A stretch of DNA of 22,142 nt from CAZCWX01 sp964502465 (GCA_964502465.1 CAZCWX010000341.1:1-22142), one strand, 5' to 3'; positions 1-8,549 are shown, counted from the first letter of the stretch. Numbers and translations: made by a program. Notes: generated by a model not told the origin, from the letters alone.

Positions 1-1461
1 CTCAACAATGGCGCGACCGTTGACATATGTGCCGTTTTTACTCTGCAAGTCGAAAAGCACATAGCCGGGGTTTAACTTCTTTACGCGCACATGCTCACGT
101 GAAATGGACGTATGCGGAATAATCACATCGCACTCTTCTCCGCGCCCGATGACAAACTCGTCTCGACTGAAGGCGATCTCTTTCGGCGCTTCGTCGATCG
201 GGCTCTGACGGATCAAGCGTGCATAGGAGGCGGGTTTTTCTGGTGCTCCAGCAGGTGTCGCCGTCGGGTTCAGCGCAGACAACGGTTTGACCATGCTCAA
301 CACCTCTGCCGGCAGTGCACTGAGACGGACACGAGCCAATAACAGCAGTCCAGCAGCCGCAAGGAGTGGGATGACAACGTTCCACCAACTGTACGACACC
401 AAGCCGCCTGTCGATGGCGCACCCGACATCGGGCTTGGAGCCACAAGGCGTGCGCCGCCGACACCACGAACCTGATAAGACCCCTGAGCCTCTCCTTCTC
501 GGGTTTGGTAGTTCACTGAGAGCGTGATATTTCGCTGGGTGCCATCTTCGACTGGCCGCGGGCTGAGATATGTCAGAAAATATTGCGAGGCCAGTGAGCG
601 ACCGATTTCCCCAATCAATTCCGGGAATCGCTTCCCCTCGCTGAAAATGTTGTAATGACGTCCGCCAGTCTCCTGGGCAATCTTGTGCAAATCTGGCGCA
701 CTAAAGGGCTGCGGCGCAATAGCATAGACGCTGAGGTTCGCCTTTTTGAGTGTAGCGACCACGTCATCCACAACCAGTTGCGTCACATCGCGACCGTATG
801 GGTTCGGAGACCCACGAAAATGGTTTGGCGCATCAGTAATAAGGATCACCACTGCCTGCGCATCAGGGCGAAAAGGAAAACGACTGGCAACGTCAAGCGC
901 GTCCAGTGAATTTTCAGGAATATCGCCTCCACCAGCGGCCTGGAGTGCGCCGACCCAGTTCCTGAACTCACGGGCACTGCGAGTAAAGGTCGTCTCATCA
1001 CGAATCACATAGTCCTCAAAGGTCACTAATCCAAGGCGATAATCACGATTGGCTTTCGCCAGTCGGTCGGCAAAGTCAATCGTTGCTTCCTTCATCCCCT
1101 CGATGAATGGTCCCATACTTTCCGTGACGTCAAACACCACCACAATATCTATTGGCCGCCCCTGTTTTTCACCAAGAAAGTCAACGATTTGGACTCTCTG
1201 TCCATCTTCTCGCACTTCGACGTTTTCTGGACTGAGTTGGCCAATCGGTTGCCCCCGGAGATCGGTCGCGCTGAAACCGAGCTTTACAGCTCCGTCATTA
1301 GTAAAATTTTCTAATTCAGGGTTCGTCAATGAGACGACAACAGTATCAGCAGCAAGACTTTCCCCTCCTCTCATAAAGCAGGAGGCAAGCAAAACAGAAA
1401 ACACCAGTCCGACAGTCCAGAGTCCGCAGTCTACTGCCCACATTCTGGTCTTTCGGCGCAT
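1..1461 (-). CDS. vWA-transmembrane-FHA receptor-like protein (3' end cut by window edge)
   Basis: The frame is open from an ATG at 1461 to the left edge (487 codons seen), and no stop is visible. The N-terminus is a signal sequence with a lipobox-like LASC (about 25-28). A short beta-rich stretch and a von Willebrand A domain follow. The MIDAS motif is DVTES (111-115), a tolerated variant of DxSxS. A single membrane helix lies near residues 357-378. The last part, from about residue 435, starts an FHA domain with IGRGEE, SISREH and SKNGTYVNG. Its pThr-binding residues are intact. The predicted topology is vWA outside the cytoplasmic membrane and FHA inside, so it could couple an extracytoplasmic ligand to phosphothreonine signalling. 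The vWA part resembles the VWFA-related domain common in Acidobacteria. An in-frame ATG at 1515 would add 18 residues; 1461 was chosen because the hydrophobic leader follows it directly. It is the last visible gene of the six-gene operon. Confidence 0.85.
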   Translation of the reverse strand, partial: MRRKTRMWAVDCGLWTVGLVFSVLLASCFMRGGESLAADTVVVSLTNPELENFTNDGAVKLGFSATDLRGQPIGQLSPENVEVREDGQRVQIVDFLGEKQGRPIDIVVVFDVTESMGPFIEGMKEATIDFADRLAKANRDYRLGLVTFEDYVIRDETTFTRSAREFRNWVGALQAAGGGDIPENSLDALDVASRFPFRPDAQAVVILITDAPNHFRGSPNPYGRDVTQLVVDDVVATLKKANLSVYAIAPQPFSAPDLHKIAQETGGRHYNIFSEGKRFPELIGEIGRSLASQYFLTYLSPRPVEDGTQRNITLSVNYQTREGEAQGSYQVRGVGGARLVAPSPMSGAPSTGGLVSYSWWNVVIPLLAAAGLLLLARVRLSALPAEVLSMVKPLSALNPTATPAGAPEKPASYARLIRQSPIDEAPKEIAFSRDEFVIGRGEECDVIIPHTSISREHVRVKKLNPGYVLFDLQSKNGTYVNGRAIVE

Positions 1462-1546
1462 TACCACCTGAATCTCCAGAGGATCCGGGGCTGTTTTCTG
1501 TTGCCCTCTTTGCATCCTTATTTTTCCCAATCCCTTTTTTTCCTCG

Positions 1547-2401
1547 TCATGAGGTTGCTCGCTCACGGAAGAGCAGTAGCGTTCCACCAACCTCAACTCG
1601 GTCGCCATTCTTGAGTTCAACCGGCTGCGTGACTGGGGCTTGATTCACCCGCACAAGTCCTTCACCTCGTGAAAGCATGAACTTGCCTTTTTGCCGCTCG
1701 ACTACTGCGTGCAAGTTCGCAACCGACTGGTCACCGAATAACCCAACATCATTCTCTTCAGCCCGCCCGATCGTGGTTTTGGCTTTCATCAAGGGATACT
1801 CTTTCCCTTCCCGAGCATTGCGACTCTGCGAGCGGATGACCATAAACCAGCCACGTTTGAAGATTTCGCTCACGAGCCCAATACCCAAGCCTATTGCCGC
1901 ACCAAGAATTGCCAGAGCCAAACCACGGCCCGTGGTCTGGGGGAGCAGAGCCGTCATCGTTTGATAGAGTGCCCCTCCGATCGCTCCACCCAAACAGCCC
2001 CCAATCCCTCCATTCCGCAATCGGGCGGGAGCCCGGCCAATCCAGCCGGCACCAAGGCCTACAGCGAGCCCGAACACGCTCCAGCCGATAATCCGCCCTC
2101 CCAACCCACCGAACAACCCAAAAGCCAATTCCCCCATGAGCAACCCGCCTCCTCCCCCGAGGAGCCCGGCAAGGCCACCTAATTTTACCCCTTCCCGGGC
2201 CTTATTTTTATGGCCAGTACTCAGCCCTTCGATGGCGCCGATAAACACGCCGACAAAGACGCCAATCGCTGCCCCAAGCAAAAGCGCCCGCACATAGACG
2301 TTCCCTACCGCAGCCAGGGGGTCAGCCGCAGCCCATCCAGCAACACCACCAAGCAGGCCTGCTCCAGTGAACAAAAAGAGTCGTTCACGCGAAAGTTCCA
2401 T
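1547..2401 (-). CDS. Glycine-rich polytopic membrane protein with C-terminal FHA domain
   Basis: The protein has 284 residues. Residues 1-180 are a run of hydrophobic, very glycine- and alanine-rich segments (for example around 8-26, 40-60, 74-120, 131-153 and 159-180), as in glycine-zipper membrane proteins. The cytosolic C-terminal domain (about 195-284) is an FHA fold. It has IGRAEENDV, then a degenerate SVANLHA in place of SxRH. The usual NGT..VN loop is replaced by RGEGLVRVN. The key Arg of the recognition loop and the NGT are therefore missing, and phosphothreonine binding may be weak or altered. The gene sits 52 bp after the kinase gene and 85 bp before the vWA-FHA gene. Its probable role is a membrane-bound reader or scaffold for the kinase; the exact function is not recognisable. 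Confidence 0.85.
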   Translation of the reverse strand: MELSRERLFLFTGAGLLGGVAGWAAADPLAAVGNVYVRALLLGAAIGVFVGVFIGAIEGLSTGHKNKAREGVKLGGLAGLLGGGGGLLMGELAFGLFGGLGGRIIGWSVFGLAVGLGAGWIGRAPARLRNGGIGGCLGGAIGGALYQTMTALLPQTTGRGLALAILGAAIGLGIGLVSEIFKRGWFMVIRSQSRNAREGKEYPLMKAKTTIGRAEENDVGLFGDQSVANLHAVVERQKGKFMLSRGEGLVRVNQAPVTQPVELKNGDRVEVGGTLLLFRERATS

Positions 2402-2453
2402 GCTCAGCTCTTAGCAATCAGTTTCCAGCATCGCGAAAAACACCGCTATACCT

Positions 2454-4847
2454 CTACGATGAGGAGGCTCCACGAATTTGCACGGACCATCGCCCACTCG
2501 CTCCAGTAGGAGACACCGTATAGGTCCCGATGAGACGGTTCCCTTCACGCCACCCCCGAAAGTGATAAGTGTCACGGCCAAGGGGGCTGCGAAACTCTAT
2601 CTGGAACCCATCCGTGCGTCCCTCTAGGGGTGCTACCCCGTAACCAGGCTCATGGATAATGAGGTCTCCTTGCAGACTCCCGTCCCCTTGCGGACGAAAG
2701 TTGATTTCCAACGCCACTTCACGACCAGAGACCAGCCCCAGCATGCTCCCAATGTGGTGGCGTAAGAGGCGGCCAACATCCCGATCATCTTCGACAGCGA
2801 ATTCTTTCGAAGAGAGCGGATAGCCGTCCACATAGAAATCGACCCGATAGGTACCAGGCGCAAATGCGCCACCGCTCGAGTTGCCGAGGCTGGCGATAAA
2901 GGTGACTTCGTTCATATTCATGGCTACTTCTTTGGCATCCTGTACGGTGCCCAGAGGCTGTCCATTAGGTGCGTAGTATGTTGCCTCAACCCGGTGGTAG
3001 GTTGATGTCAAACCATGCAGTCGGTTACGAAACACTGCTTCCCAGGCCACAAAACGGAGTTGCGAAGCGGGGAAAGACGCTGCGGGCTTGGACAGTCGCT
3101 TTAATTCCTTAGAGGCGTTAAAAAACCGGACGGTTACGAGTTCGAGGGGCTTTTTGCTGCGCTCCTGAATCAGTGCTACCCGCTTTGCTTCTTCGGCTAA
3201 CCGTTTCCGCTCTGCCTCGATCGCTGGCGCTGGAACCGGTGCCACGACAGGCGGTCGGGCGTCGGCAACCTTCACTTCTTCTGCCGGCTTCTCCGGTTTC
3301 ACCACCTTCTTCGGCTCTGCTGCGATCTCTATCGCCTGGCCAGTCAGCTTCCGATCACCAAGATACAGTTCAAGTTGATAGTTCCCTTTCGCTCGCTCTT
3401 TCAGGCCCTCAAGCAGGGTAATACCGCGCAGTTCTAGCTGTTCTTCTTCCGGTCGGACAAAGCGCCCGGCCTCACTCTTGCCGGCTAGTCCGCCTTCAGG
3501 GTCAAAGAACCGCCCTTCCACTCGATAGGTCGCCCCTTCAACGCCGGCAAGACGGTTCTTGAGTAGCGCCTCCCAAGTCAGGTATTGCACTTCGTCTTCT
3601 GTATACGTAGGTTTCTGTTGAGGAAGCGGCGTGCCATCACGTGAGGTGTTCAGGATCTTCAACGAAACAATTTCTACCGGATCAGTACGCAACGCACGGA
3701 GGCGCTTTTCGCGCTCCCACGGCAGGTTCTCCCTAAACGCGCGCAGGCGCGTCTGTCCCCATTCCGGCAGGCGTGATTCAACCTCTTGCCATGGTATGCG
3801 TTCTCCCAGACGAGCGAGCGGGTCAGGACCGATTAACTCGGGATTAGTATATAAGCCATAGGCACTCCCAGCCAGCAGGCTCAAGAGGAACAACGCAGCA
3901 ATTTTTCTTCCCCAACGCCTTTTCCGACGCGGGCGTGGCTCCATCACTGGCACGGCCGGGGTGTCCAAGGGTTCCAACGGTTGGGTGGCGGCTTTTGACG
4001 CAGCCGCTTGAGCCCGTGCGCCATCTAACCCGCGCCCGTAGAGGATCATTTCTTTCAGCGCCTCAGCGCTCGCTGGGCGCTCCTCCATCTTATAGGCCAA
4101 CGCTTTATCAATCGCTTGCGCCAGGAATGGCGAAGCATCAGGTTTGAGCGCATGAACTGGGGGGAAAGAGAACGGTGGATTTTTTTCTGGATCACGGCTG
4201 GTGAGCAGATAGTGCAATGTCGCCGCTAAGCCATACAGGTCCGACCGCTCATCGACTGTGCCGGTGTATTGCTCAGGTGGCGCAAAGCCAGGCGTACCAA
4301 TCAAGGTCGCTTTTCCTTGCGGCGTAAAGATCCGCGCAATGCCAAAGTCGATGAGCACGACTCGACCCGCGGACGTGAGGATCACGTTCCCAGGCTTCAT
4401 GTCACGGTAAATCACTGGGGGACGAAAACTGTGCAGATACGAAAGGACGTCACACAGTTCCCGAGCGATCTCGATCACGCGCCCTTCAGGCAACGATCCT
4501 CCCTGGGCAGCCAATTCTTCTTCGAGGTTGGTCCCCTCGATAAAGTCCATCACCAAGTAATGACAATTCCCTTCACCAAACCGGTCAAAAATGGCAGGAA
4601 TCGACGGATGCTTGAGTTGCGAGAGGGTATCAGCCTCACGGTGAAAATACTCGATCGCGCGCGTACGCTCTTCAGGATTAGTAAAGCGATCAAAAATTTC
4701 TTTGATCGCACAGCGTCGGTCTGCCAGGCGAAGGTCTTGGGCAATATACACCAGCCCCATTCCTCCACCAGCAAGGAACCGTTGTATACGATACCGCCCG
4801 CCAAGCAGGGTACCGGACTCAAGCTGGCCATTCTCGTTACGGGACAT
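2454..4847 (-). CDS. Transmembrane Ser/Thr protein kinase with duplicated ectodomain
   Basis: The protein has 797 residues. The kinase domain (about 19-270) is complete: a glycine loop GGGMG (27-31), the ATP-binding Lys in CAIKE (K49), catalytic YRDMKPGN (D149, N154), DFG (167-169) and GTPGFAPPE. A basic juxtamembrane stretch contains a TQPL motif (T288). One membrane helix (about 315-332) follows. The extracytoplasmic part has two similar beta-rich domains (about 391-510 and 568-686), each with a WEA..NRL core and a TYxRVE strand. A charged linker separates them, and a different beta-rich C-terminal domain covers about 700-797. No PASTA repeats are present. This is a Hanks-type kinase likely to sense an extracytoplasmic signal and to phosphorylate its operon partners. 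A GAGGA ribosome binding site precedes the ATG. The gene begins 14 bp after the phosphatase gene ends. Confidence 0.93.
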   Translation of the reverse strand: MSRNENGQLESGTLLGGRYRIQRFLAGGGMGLVYIAQDLRLADRRCAIKEIFDRFTNPEERTRAIEYFHREADTLSQLKHPSIPAIFDRFGEGNCHYLVMDFIEGTNLEEELAAQGGSLPEGRVIEIARELCDVLSYLHSFRPPVIYRDMKPGNVILTSAGRVVLIDFGIARIFTPQGKATLIGTPGFAPPEQYTGTVDERSDLYGLAATLHYLLTSRDPEKNPPFSFPPVHALKPDASPFLAQAIDKALAYKMEERPASAEALKEMILYGRGLDGARAQAAASKAATQPLEPLDTPAVPVMEPRPRRKRRWGRKIAALFLLSLLAGSAYGLYTNPELIGPDPLARLGERIPWQEVESRLPEWGQTRLRAFRENLPWEREKRLRALRTDPVEIVSLKILNTSRDGTPLPQQKPTYTEDEVQYLTWEALLKNRLAGVEGATYRVEGRFFDPEGGLAGKSEAGRFVRPEEEQLELRGITLLEGLKERAKGNYQLELYLGDRKLTGQAIEIAAEPKKVVKPEKPAEEVKVADARPPVVAPVPAPAIEAERKRLAEEAKRVALIQERSKKPLELVTVRFFNASKELKRLSKPAASFPASQLRFVAWEAVFRNRLHGLTSTYHRVEATYYAPNGQPLGTVQDAKEVAMNMNEVTFIASLGNSSGGAFAPGTYRVDFYVDGYPLSSKEFAVEDDRDVGRLLRHHIGSMLGLVSGREVALEINFRPQGDGSLQGDLIIHEPGYGVAPLEGRTDGFQIEFRSPLGRDTYHFRGWREGNRLIGTYTVSPTGASGRWSVQIRGASSS

Positions 4848-4861
4848 GGCGGGGTTCCTCG

Positions 4862-6520
4862 TTATTGGTAAAATACCACCACAACCGAAATGTTGTCGCT
4901 TCCTCCACCGGCATTCGCCGCCACCACCAGTTCTAAGGCCGCATCCCCAGGATCACGATGACGACTAATAATATCAGCAAGCGCACGGTCTTCTATGTGG
5001 GTAGTCAATCCATCGCTACAGAGGACAAGTCGAGCGCCACGAATGAGGGGACGGCTCAGCGTATCGACAATCACCTGTTCCTTGCTGCCGAGAGAGCGGA
5101 TGAGCACATGGCGGTGCTCATGCGTACATGCCTCAGCCTGGCTCAATTGGCCAATCTCGACCAACCGAGCAACCAGAGAATGATCACGAGACAATTGTTG
5201 GAGTTGGCCGCGCTCCCACACATACACCCGGCTATCGCCAACCCAGGCGATAGTCAGATGATGATCGTGTACCAAAGCCGCAACGACCGTCGCGCCAAGT
5301 CCCGCAGACTCATGATGCTCCCTCCCATAGGCGGAGATGGCGGCATTCGCTGCTTCTATCGCTTGACGTAACCAAGCTTCCCTTTCTGCCTCGTTCGTTC
5401 GCCCCCCTTGCGCGTATGCTTTTTCAACCTGCTCAGCGACCGTGCGAATCGTCAGGGTGCTCGCGATTTCACCTGCTTCGGCTCCACCCATACCATCAGA
5501 GACGACATAGAGCCCTGAGAATTCACTACCAGCCACCGTGCCTTCCCCCCGCTCTTTGACCAACACGGCATCTTCATTGTGGTCGCGCACCAGACCGACA
5601 TCGGTGAGCCAGGCGGAACGCACGCGGAAGGTCTGGCCGAGTGTGAGCAATGCGGTCTTGAGTGCTTCAATAGTTTCATAACGCTCTTGTACATCAACCG
5701 CTAAGGCCTTGCGGAGCACTCGCTCTAGCCCAGGAGAAAGCACTTTTTCGGGGTAAAACACTGGAAGCTCAGGCTGGACAATCCAGCCTTCAACCGGCAA
5801 TCGTTTGCCAACCAGTACCGTATACAGTAAGGCCCCAAGGGCAAAAACGTCGGCCTGCTCACTCAATGCACCGGACTTATATACTTCTGGCGCAGCATAG
5901 CCATCAGTGAGCAAACCGAGGGCAGGTGCGGTCCCTTTCCCCGTTAACAAATCAAGATGGGCAATACACACACGTCCCTCCCTGTTGAGAAACACTCCTT
6001 CGGGTGGCAGTTCCACACACAACAAGCCCCGCCGGTGGAGAAATCCAAGGACTTGGCAGAGTTGTGCCCCCCAGGTCACAGCCTCCCGCTCAGAGGTCTG
6101 CCCGACTCGTTCGGTCAACTTCATCCCTGGAACTCCTGGATATATAAGATACCCACGGTCATCCTGCTCAAAGTACCGTTCAGGAACGAACACCGCTGGA
6201 TGCGTCAGCTCAGCTGTACACTCGGCAAGAGCACGGAGCGCTTCAGCTTCCTCGCATTCCCGTTCACGTAACAACACACGCCCGTCAGCCTCGCGTTGTC
6301 GACGGGCATAATAGCGATTCTCGCGCCCGAGGGGTTCGACCGCTTCAACAACATATAAGTCGCAGAGTACAGTCCCTGGAGTAAGTGGAATGAGAACTGC
6401 CTCAAGAGAGTCGCCGTTCAGTGCCGCACCACAGGCAACACAGTAGCTCTCTGTGGCAGGGTTTTCCTGGGCACATTCCGGGCAGAAACTCACGGCACTC
6501 GACAACGGCTCGGTGCTCAT
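4862..6520 (-). CDS. Zinc-ribbon / pseudokinase / PP2C phosphatase fusion
   Basis: The protein has 552 residues in three parts. Residues 13-30 form a zinc ribbon (CPEC and CVAC). Residues about 50-295 have the kinase fold but lack every catalytic signature. The glycine loop is absent, the beta-3 Lys position is Arg (LLRERE, R85), the catalytic-loop HRD..K..N is CVELPPEG, and DFG is HLD (188-190). The APE motif (about 210-212) and the conserved Asp of the F-helix are kept, so the fold is probably intact. The C-terminal part (about 303-552) is a complete PP2C phosphatase: VRDHNED, VVSDGMGG, WVGDSRVY, LCSDGLT and GGSDN, which provide the metal-binding aspartates. It should dephosphorylate pSer/pThr of operon partners. 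The pseudokinase may dock onto the neighbouring active kinase. The start at 6520 has GGAG at proper spacing. Confidence 0.92.
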   Translation of the reverse strand: MSTEPLSSAVSFCPECAQENPATESYCVACGAALNGDSLEAVLIPLTPGTVLCDLYVVEAVEPLGRENRYYARRQREADGRVLLRERECEEAEALRALAECTAELTHPAVFVPERYFEQDDRGYLIYPGVPGMKLTERVGQTSEREAVTWGAQLCQVLGFLHRRGLLCVELPPEGVFLNREGRVCIAHLDLLTGKGTAPALGLLTDGYAAPEVYKSGALSEQADVFALGALLYTVLVGKRLPVEGWIVQPELPVFYPEKVLSPGLERVLRKALAVDVQERYETIEALKTALLTLGQTFRVRSAWLTDVGLVRDHNEDAVLVKERGEGTVAGSEFSGLYVVSDGMGGAEAGEIASTLTIRTVAEQVEKAYAQGGRTNEAEREAWLRQAIEAANAAISAYGREHHESAGLGATVVAALVHDHHLTIAWVGDSRVYVWERGQLQQLSRDHSLVARLVEIGQLSQAEACTHEHRHVLIRSLGSKEQVIVDTLSRPLIRGARLVLCSDGLTTHIEDRALADIISRHRDPGDAALELVVAANAGGGSDNISVVVVFYQ

Positions 6521-6556
6521 GATTCACTCCGCCCTTCAGTGTAACGCTGGTTCTGT

Positions 6557-7141
6557 TTAAGCAAGTGAAACTTTGAAGAAGGTTTTCCCAATAATGATCT
6601 CATCACCGTCTTTGAGAGTTACGGGCGAGCCAGGCTCAAGACGTGGACCACGGTTCACAAAGGTGCCGTTCAGACTGCCAATATCTTCGATCTCTATCTG
6701 ATCACTCACCCGAATAAGTGCGTGCTTACGGGAGATCCGTGCCTCAGGATCATCTGTTTCAAGATCGACTTCAGGAAAAGCGCCAGAATCTGGGTCCCAC
6801 CGGCCTACCAGATTATCACCAACCTGCAACGGGAAGACCTTTCCCACAGTCCCGCCACGGACAAGCGTGAGCTTCGCATTTTGGATGACTACGGCGGGCG
6901 TAGGGGTGAGGGGGGCACTGACCGCAACTGGTGCCGCTTCTGGGGCAGCAGCTTCAGACTCTCCAGTAGTCACGGGAGGTTCAGAAGAGCTCGTCACGGT
7001 TGGCGTTTCTGTCTCTGGTGGGGTCGAGACAGGCACGGGTTCAGGTGATGCCTGAGGCGTCAAGGTGAGTTTTGCACCACAGGCATCACAGTATTCGAGT
7101 CCGTCCATGTTCTCGTGCCCGCACTCAGCACAGCGGATCAT
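6557..7141 (-). CDS. Zinc-ribbon and FHA domain adaptor protein
   Basis: The protein has 194 residues and no membrane segment. An N-terminal zinc ribbon (C4, C7, C18, C21; CAEC and CDAC) is followed by a Pro/Thr/Ser/Glu-rich linker (about 28-85) with TETPTVTSS. That stretch resembles the phosphorylated Thr-rich segment ahead of the FHA domain in actinobacterial GarA. The FHA domain (about 92-194) is canonical: VGR (112-114), ISRKHA and SLNGTFVN, so phosphothreonine binding is expected. It likely acts as a soluble adaptor that is itself a kinase substrate; that role is inferred. The ATG has a strong AAGGAGG ribosome binding site. The gene lies between the vWA gene (56 bp upstream) and the phosphatase gene (36 bp downstream). 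Confidence 0.9.
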   Translation of the reverse strand: MIRCAECGHENMDGLEYCDACGAKLTLTPQASPEPVPVSTPPETETPTVTSSSEPPVTTGESEAAAPEAAPVAVSAPLTPTPAVVIQNAKLTLVRGGTVGKVFPLQVGDNLVGRWDPDSGAFPEVDLETDDPEARISRKHALIRVSDQIEIEDIGSLNGTFVNRGPRLEPGSPVTLKDGDEIIIGKTFFKVSLA

Positions 7142-7197
7142 AATAGAGCCTCCTTATACACAAACACATCCTTATGCTGTAAAGGCGCGCAGTGCCC

Positions 7198-8487
7198 CTA
7201 CTCACGAAGGGCATCCTTTACACTTTCAGGGTCGAGGAGTTGGGTCTTCCGTAAAGTAGCCTGCGCGGTGAGCAGTTGGGTCTTGGCTGCACGACCAGCG
7301 AGGCTCTGTGTCTTCTTGACCTCGTTTTGCAGAGAAACGAGCACCTGGGTTGCCTTGCTATTGCCTAAACGTTGCGTGCCAGCAATAGCGTTGCCCAGTA
7401 ACCGTGTCGCTTTCTCCACATTCCCTGCGGTAATGGCAGCTTCGGCCTGGCTCTGCAGTTTCGCAATACTCACTTGATCAACTAAGTTCATCACGTAGGC
7501 ATTCGCCTTGCCGATCGCGGTACGATCAAGCGTGTAATTCACCACTGCTTCCACATTTTCGCGCTGGCCCCTGCCTTCAGAGGTATCGTAACACAGGGTG
7601 ACCTGAGCGATACGCACTCGGCCAGGCTTCCGTGGGGGTAACACCAGAACCAAGAGGGCAGAATTTGGCACGCCCGATTCCAAGTCACCCATAGGAATCA
7701 CTAACGCGCGTTCGGCATTTGGGATTGCCTCTTTGACAGGATAGATCTGTGGACTCGAGCGAAAGACTTCTTTGACTTGCATGCCGGTGCTCAGTCGGAC
7801 CTCGATCCGTGCATTCGTCAATGCTACATTGCGCAGGCCTTCGAGTTCGCGGGAAAAAATGTCAGGAATGGAGGCCGGATCATTGATGAAGTGATAATTC
7901 GCATCGCTCGCTTCGGCCATTTCCATGAGGAGTTTCTCGTTAAATTCGATTCCGACCCCAAGGGTGCTACACGACACCCGCTCGTGGTGCCGGCGGGCCA
8001 GATCCAGACATTTGCGTTCTTCATACGTCTGCCCATCAGTGAGGAGCAAAAGGCGGTTCAACCGGGTTGGCGCGTAATGCTTCTCGACCTCTGCGAGGGC
8101 AGCCTCCATACCGAGGGCCATTTGTGTCCCGCCCCCAATCTCCAGAAGATCCAGGTCGTCGATGGCCTGCAAGACCCGTCCTTTGTCCTGGAGGAGCTGC
8201 TCGGTTGTTGCCACGACGGCAGCTTTATCAGCAAAGGCAACTACAGCAGCCCGGTCGTCAGGGCCGAGATGTTGAATCAGATATTTGACCGCTTCGATCA
8301 CATAGTCGAGCCGTTTTTCATCGTACATAGAACCGCTACGGTCGAGGACGATACCCAAATTGAGCGGCAAGCGCATTCCAGCCCCTTGGGATTTGGCTTC
8401 GAGCAACAAATACAAAACGAAGTTTTCCGCGCTACTCAGCACAGCGTCTCGACTACAAAAAGCAGAAAAACCGACGGGGCTAGGCAC
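7198..8487 (-). CDS. Cytosolic vWA-domain protein with C-terminal TQxL motif array
   Basis: This is the first gene of the operon (429 residues). The vWA domain (about 35-220) has a perfect MIDAS, DRSGS (49-53), the downstream Thr in GGGTQ and LTDGQ. A beta-sandwich-like middle part (about 225-320) and a helical tail follow. No signal peptide or membrane segment is visible. The last 60 residues hold five TQxL motifs (T371 TQRL, T380 TQVL, T393 TQSL, T403 TQLL, T415 TQLL). FHA domains often read the residue at pThr+3, so these are candidate phospho-docking sites for the neighbouring FHA proteins. The start is GTG at 8487, because GGAGG lies exactly 8 nt upstream. In-frame GTGs at 8496 and 8502 overlap or precede that Shine-Dalgarno site. 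The protein is likely a metal-dependent protein-binding scaffold. Confidence 0.9.
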   Translation of the reverse strand: MPSPVGFSAFCSRDAVLSSAENFVLYLLLEAKSQGAGMRLPLNLGIVLDRSGSMYDEKRLDYVIEAVKYLIQHLGPDDRAAVVAFADKAAVVATTEQLLQDKGRVLQAIDDLDLLEIGGGTQMALGMEAALAEVEKHYAPTRLNRLLLLTDGQTYEERKCLDLARRHHERVSCSTLGVGIEFNEKLLMEMAEASDANYHFINDPASIPDIFSRELEGLRNVALTNARIEVRLSTGMQVKEVFRSSPQIYPVKEAIPNAERALVIPMGDLESGVPNSALLVLVLPPRKPGRVRIAQVTLCYDTSEGRGQRENVEAVVNYTLDRTAIGKANAYVMNLVDQVSIAKLQSQAEAAITAGNVEKATRLLGNAIAGTQRLGNSKATQVLVSLQNEVKKTQSLAGRAAKTQLLTAQATLRKTQLLDPESVKDALRE

Positions 8488-8520
8488 GGAGAGCACCTCC
8501 ACAGGGAGAGTTTGTCAAAT

Positions 8521-8549
8521 TTTATCGCATGTTTCCCAGAACGGTGCAA
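8521..8549 (-). promoter_or_regulatory. Candidate sigma-70 promoter of the signalling operon
   Basis: On the minus strand a TTGCAC -35 box (8549-8544) and a GATAAA -10 box (8526-8521) are separated by exactly 17 nt. Transcription would start near 8514, about 27 nt before the GTG of the vWA gene. The boxes lie between the upstream terminator and the first gene, as expected for an operon promoter. The matches are only 3/6 and 4/6. Confidence 0.45.

Noticed and set aside
4269..4871. Plus-strand frame of 200 codons over the kinase gene
   Set aside because: Antisense shadow of the kinase domain; composition and lack of a start signal argue against it.
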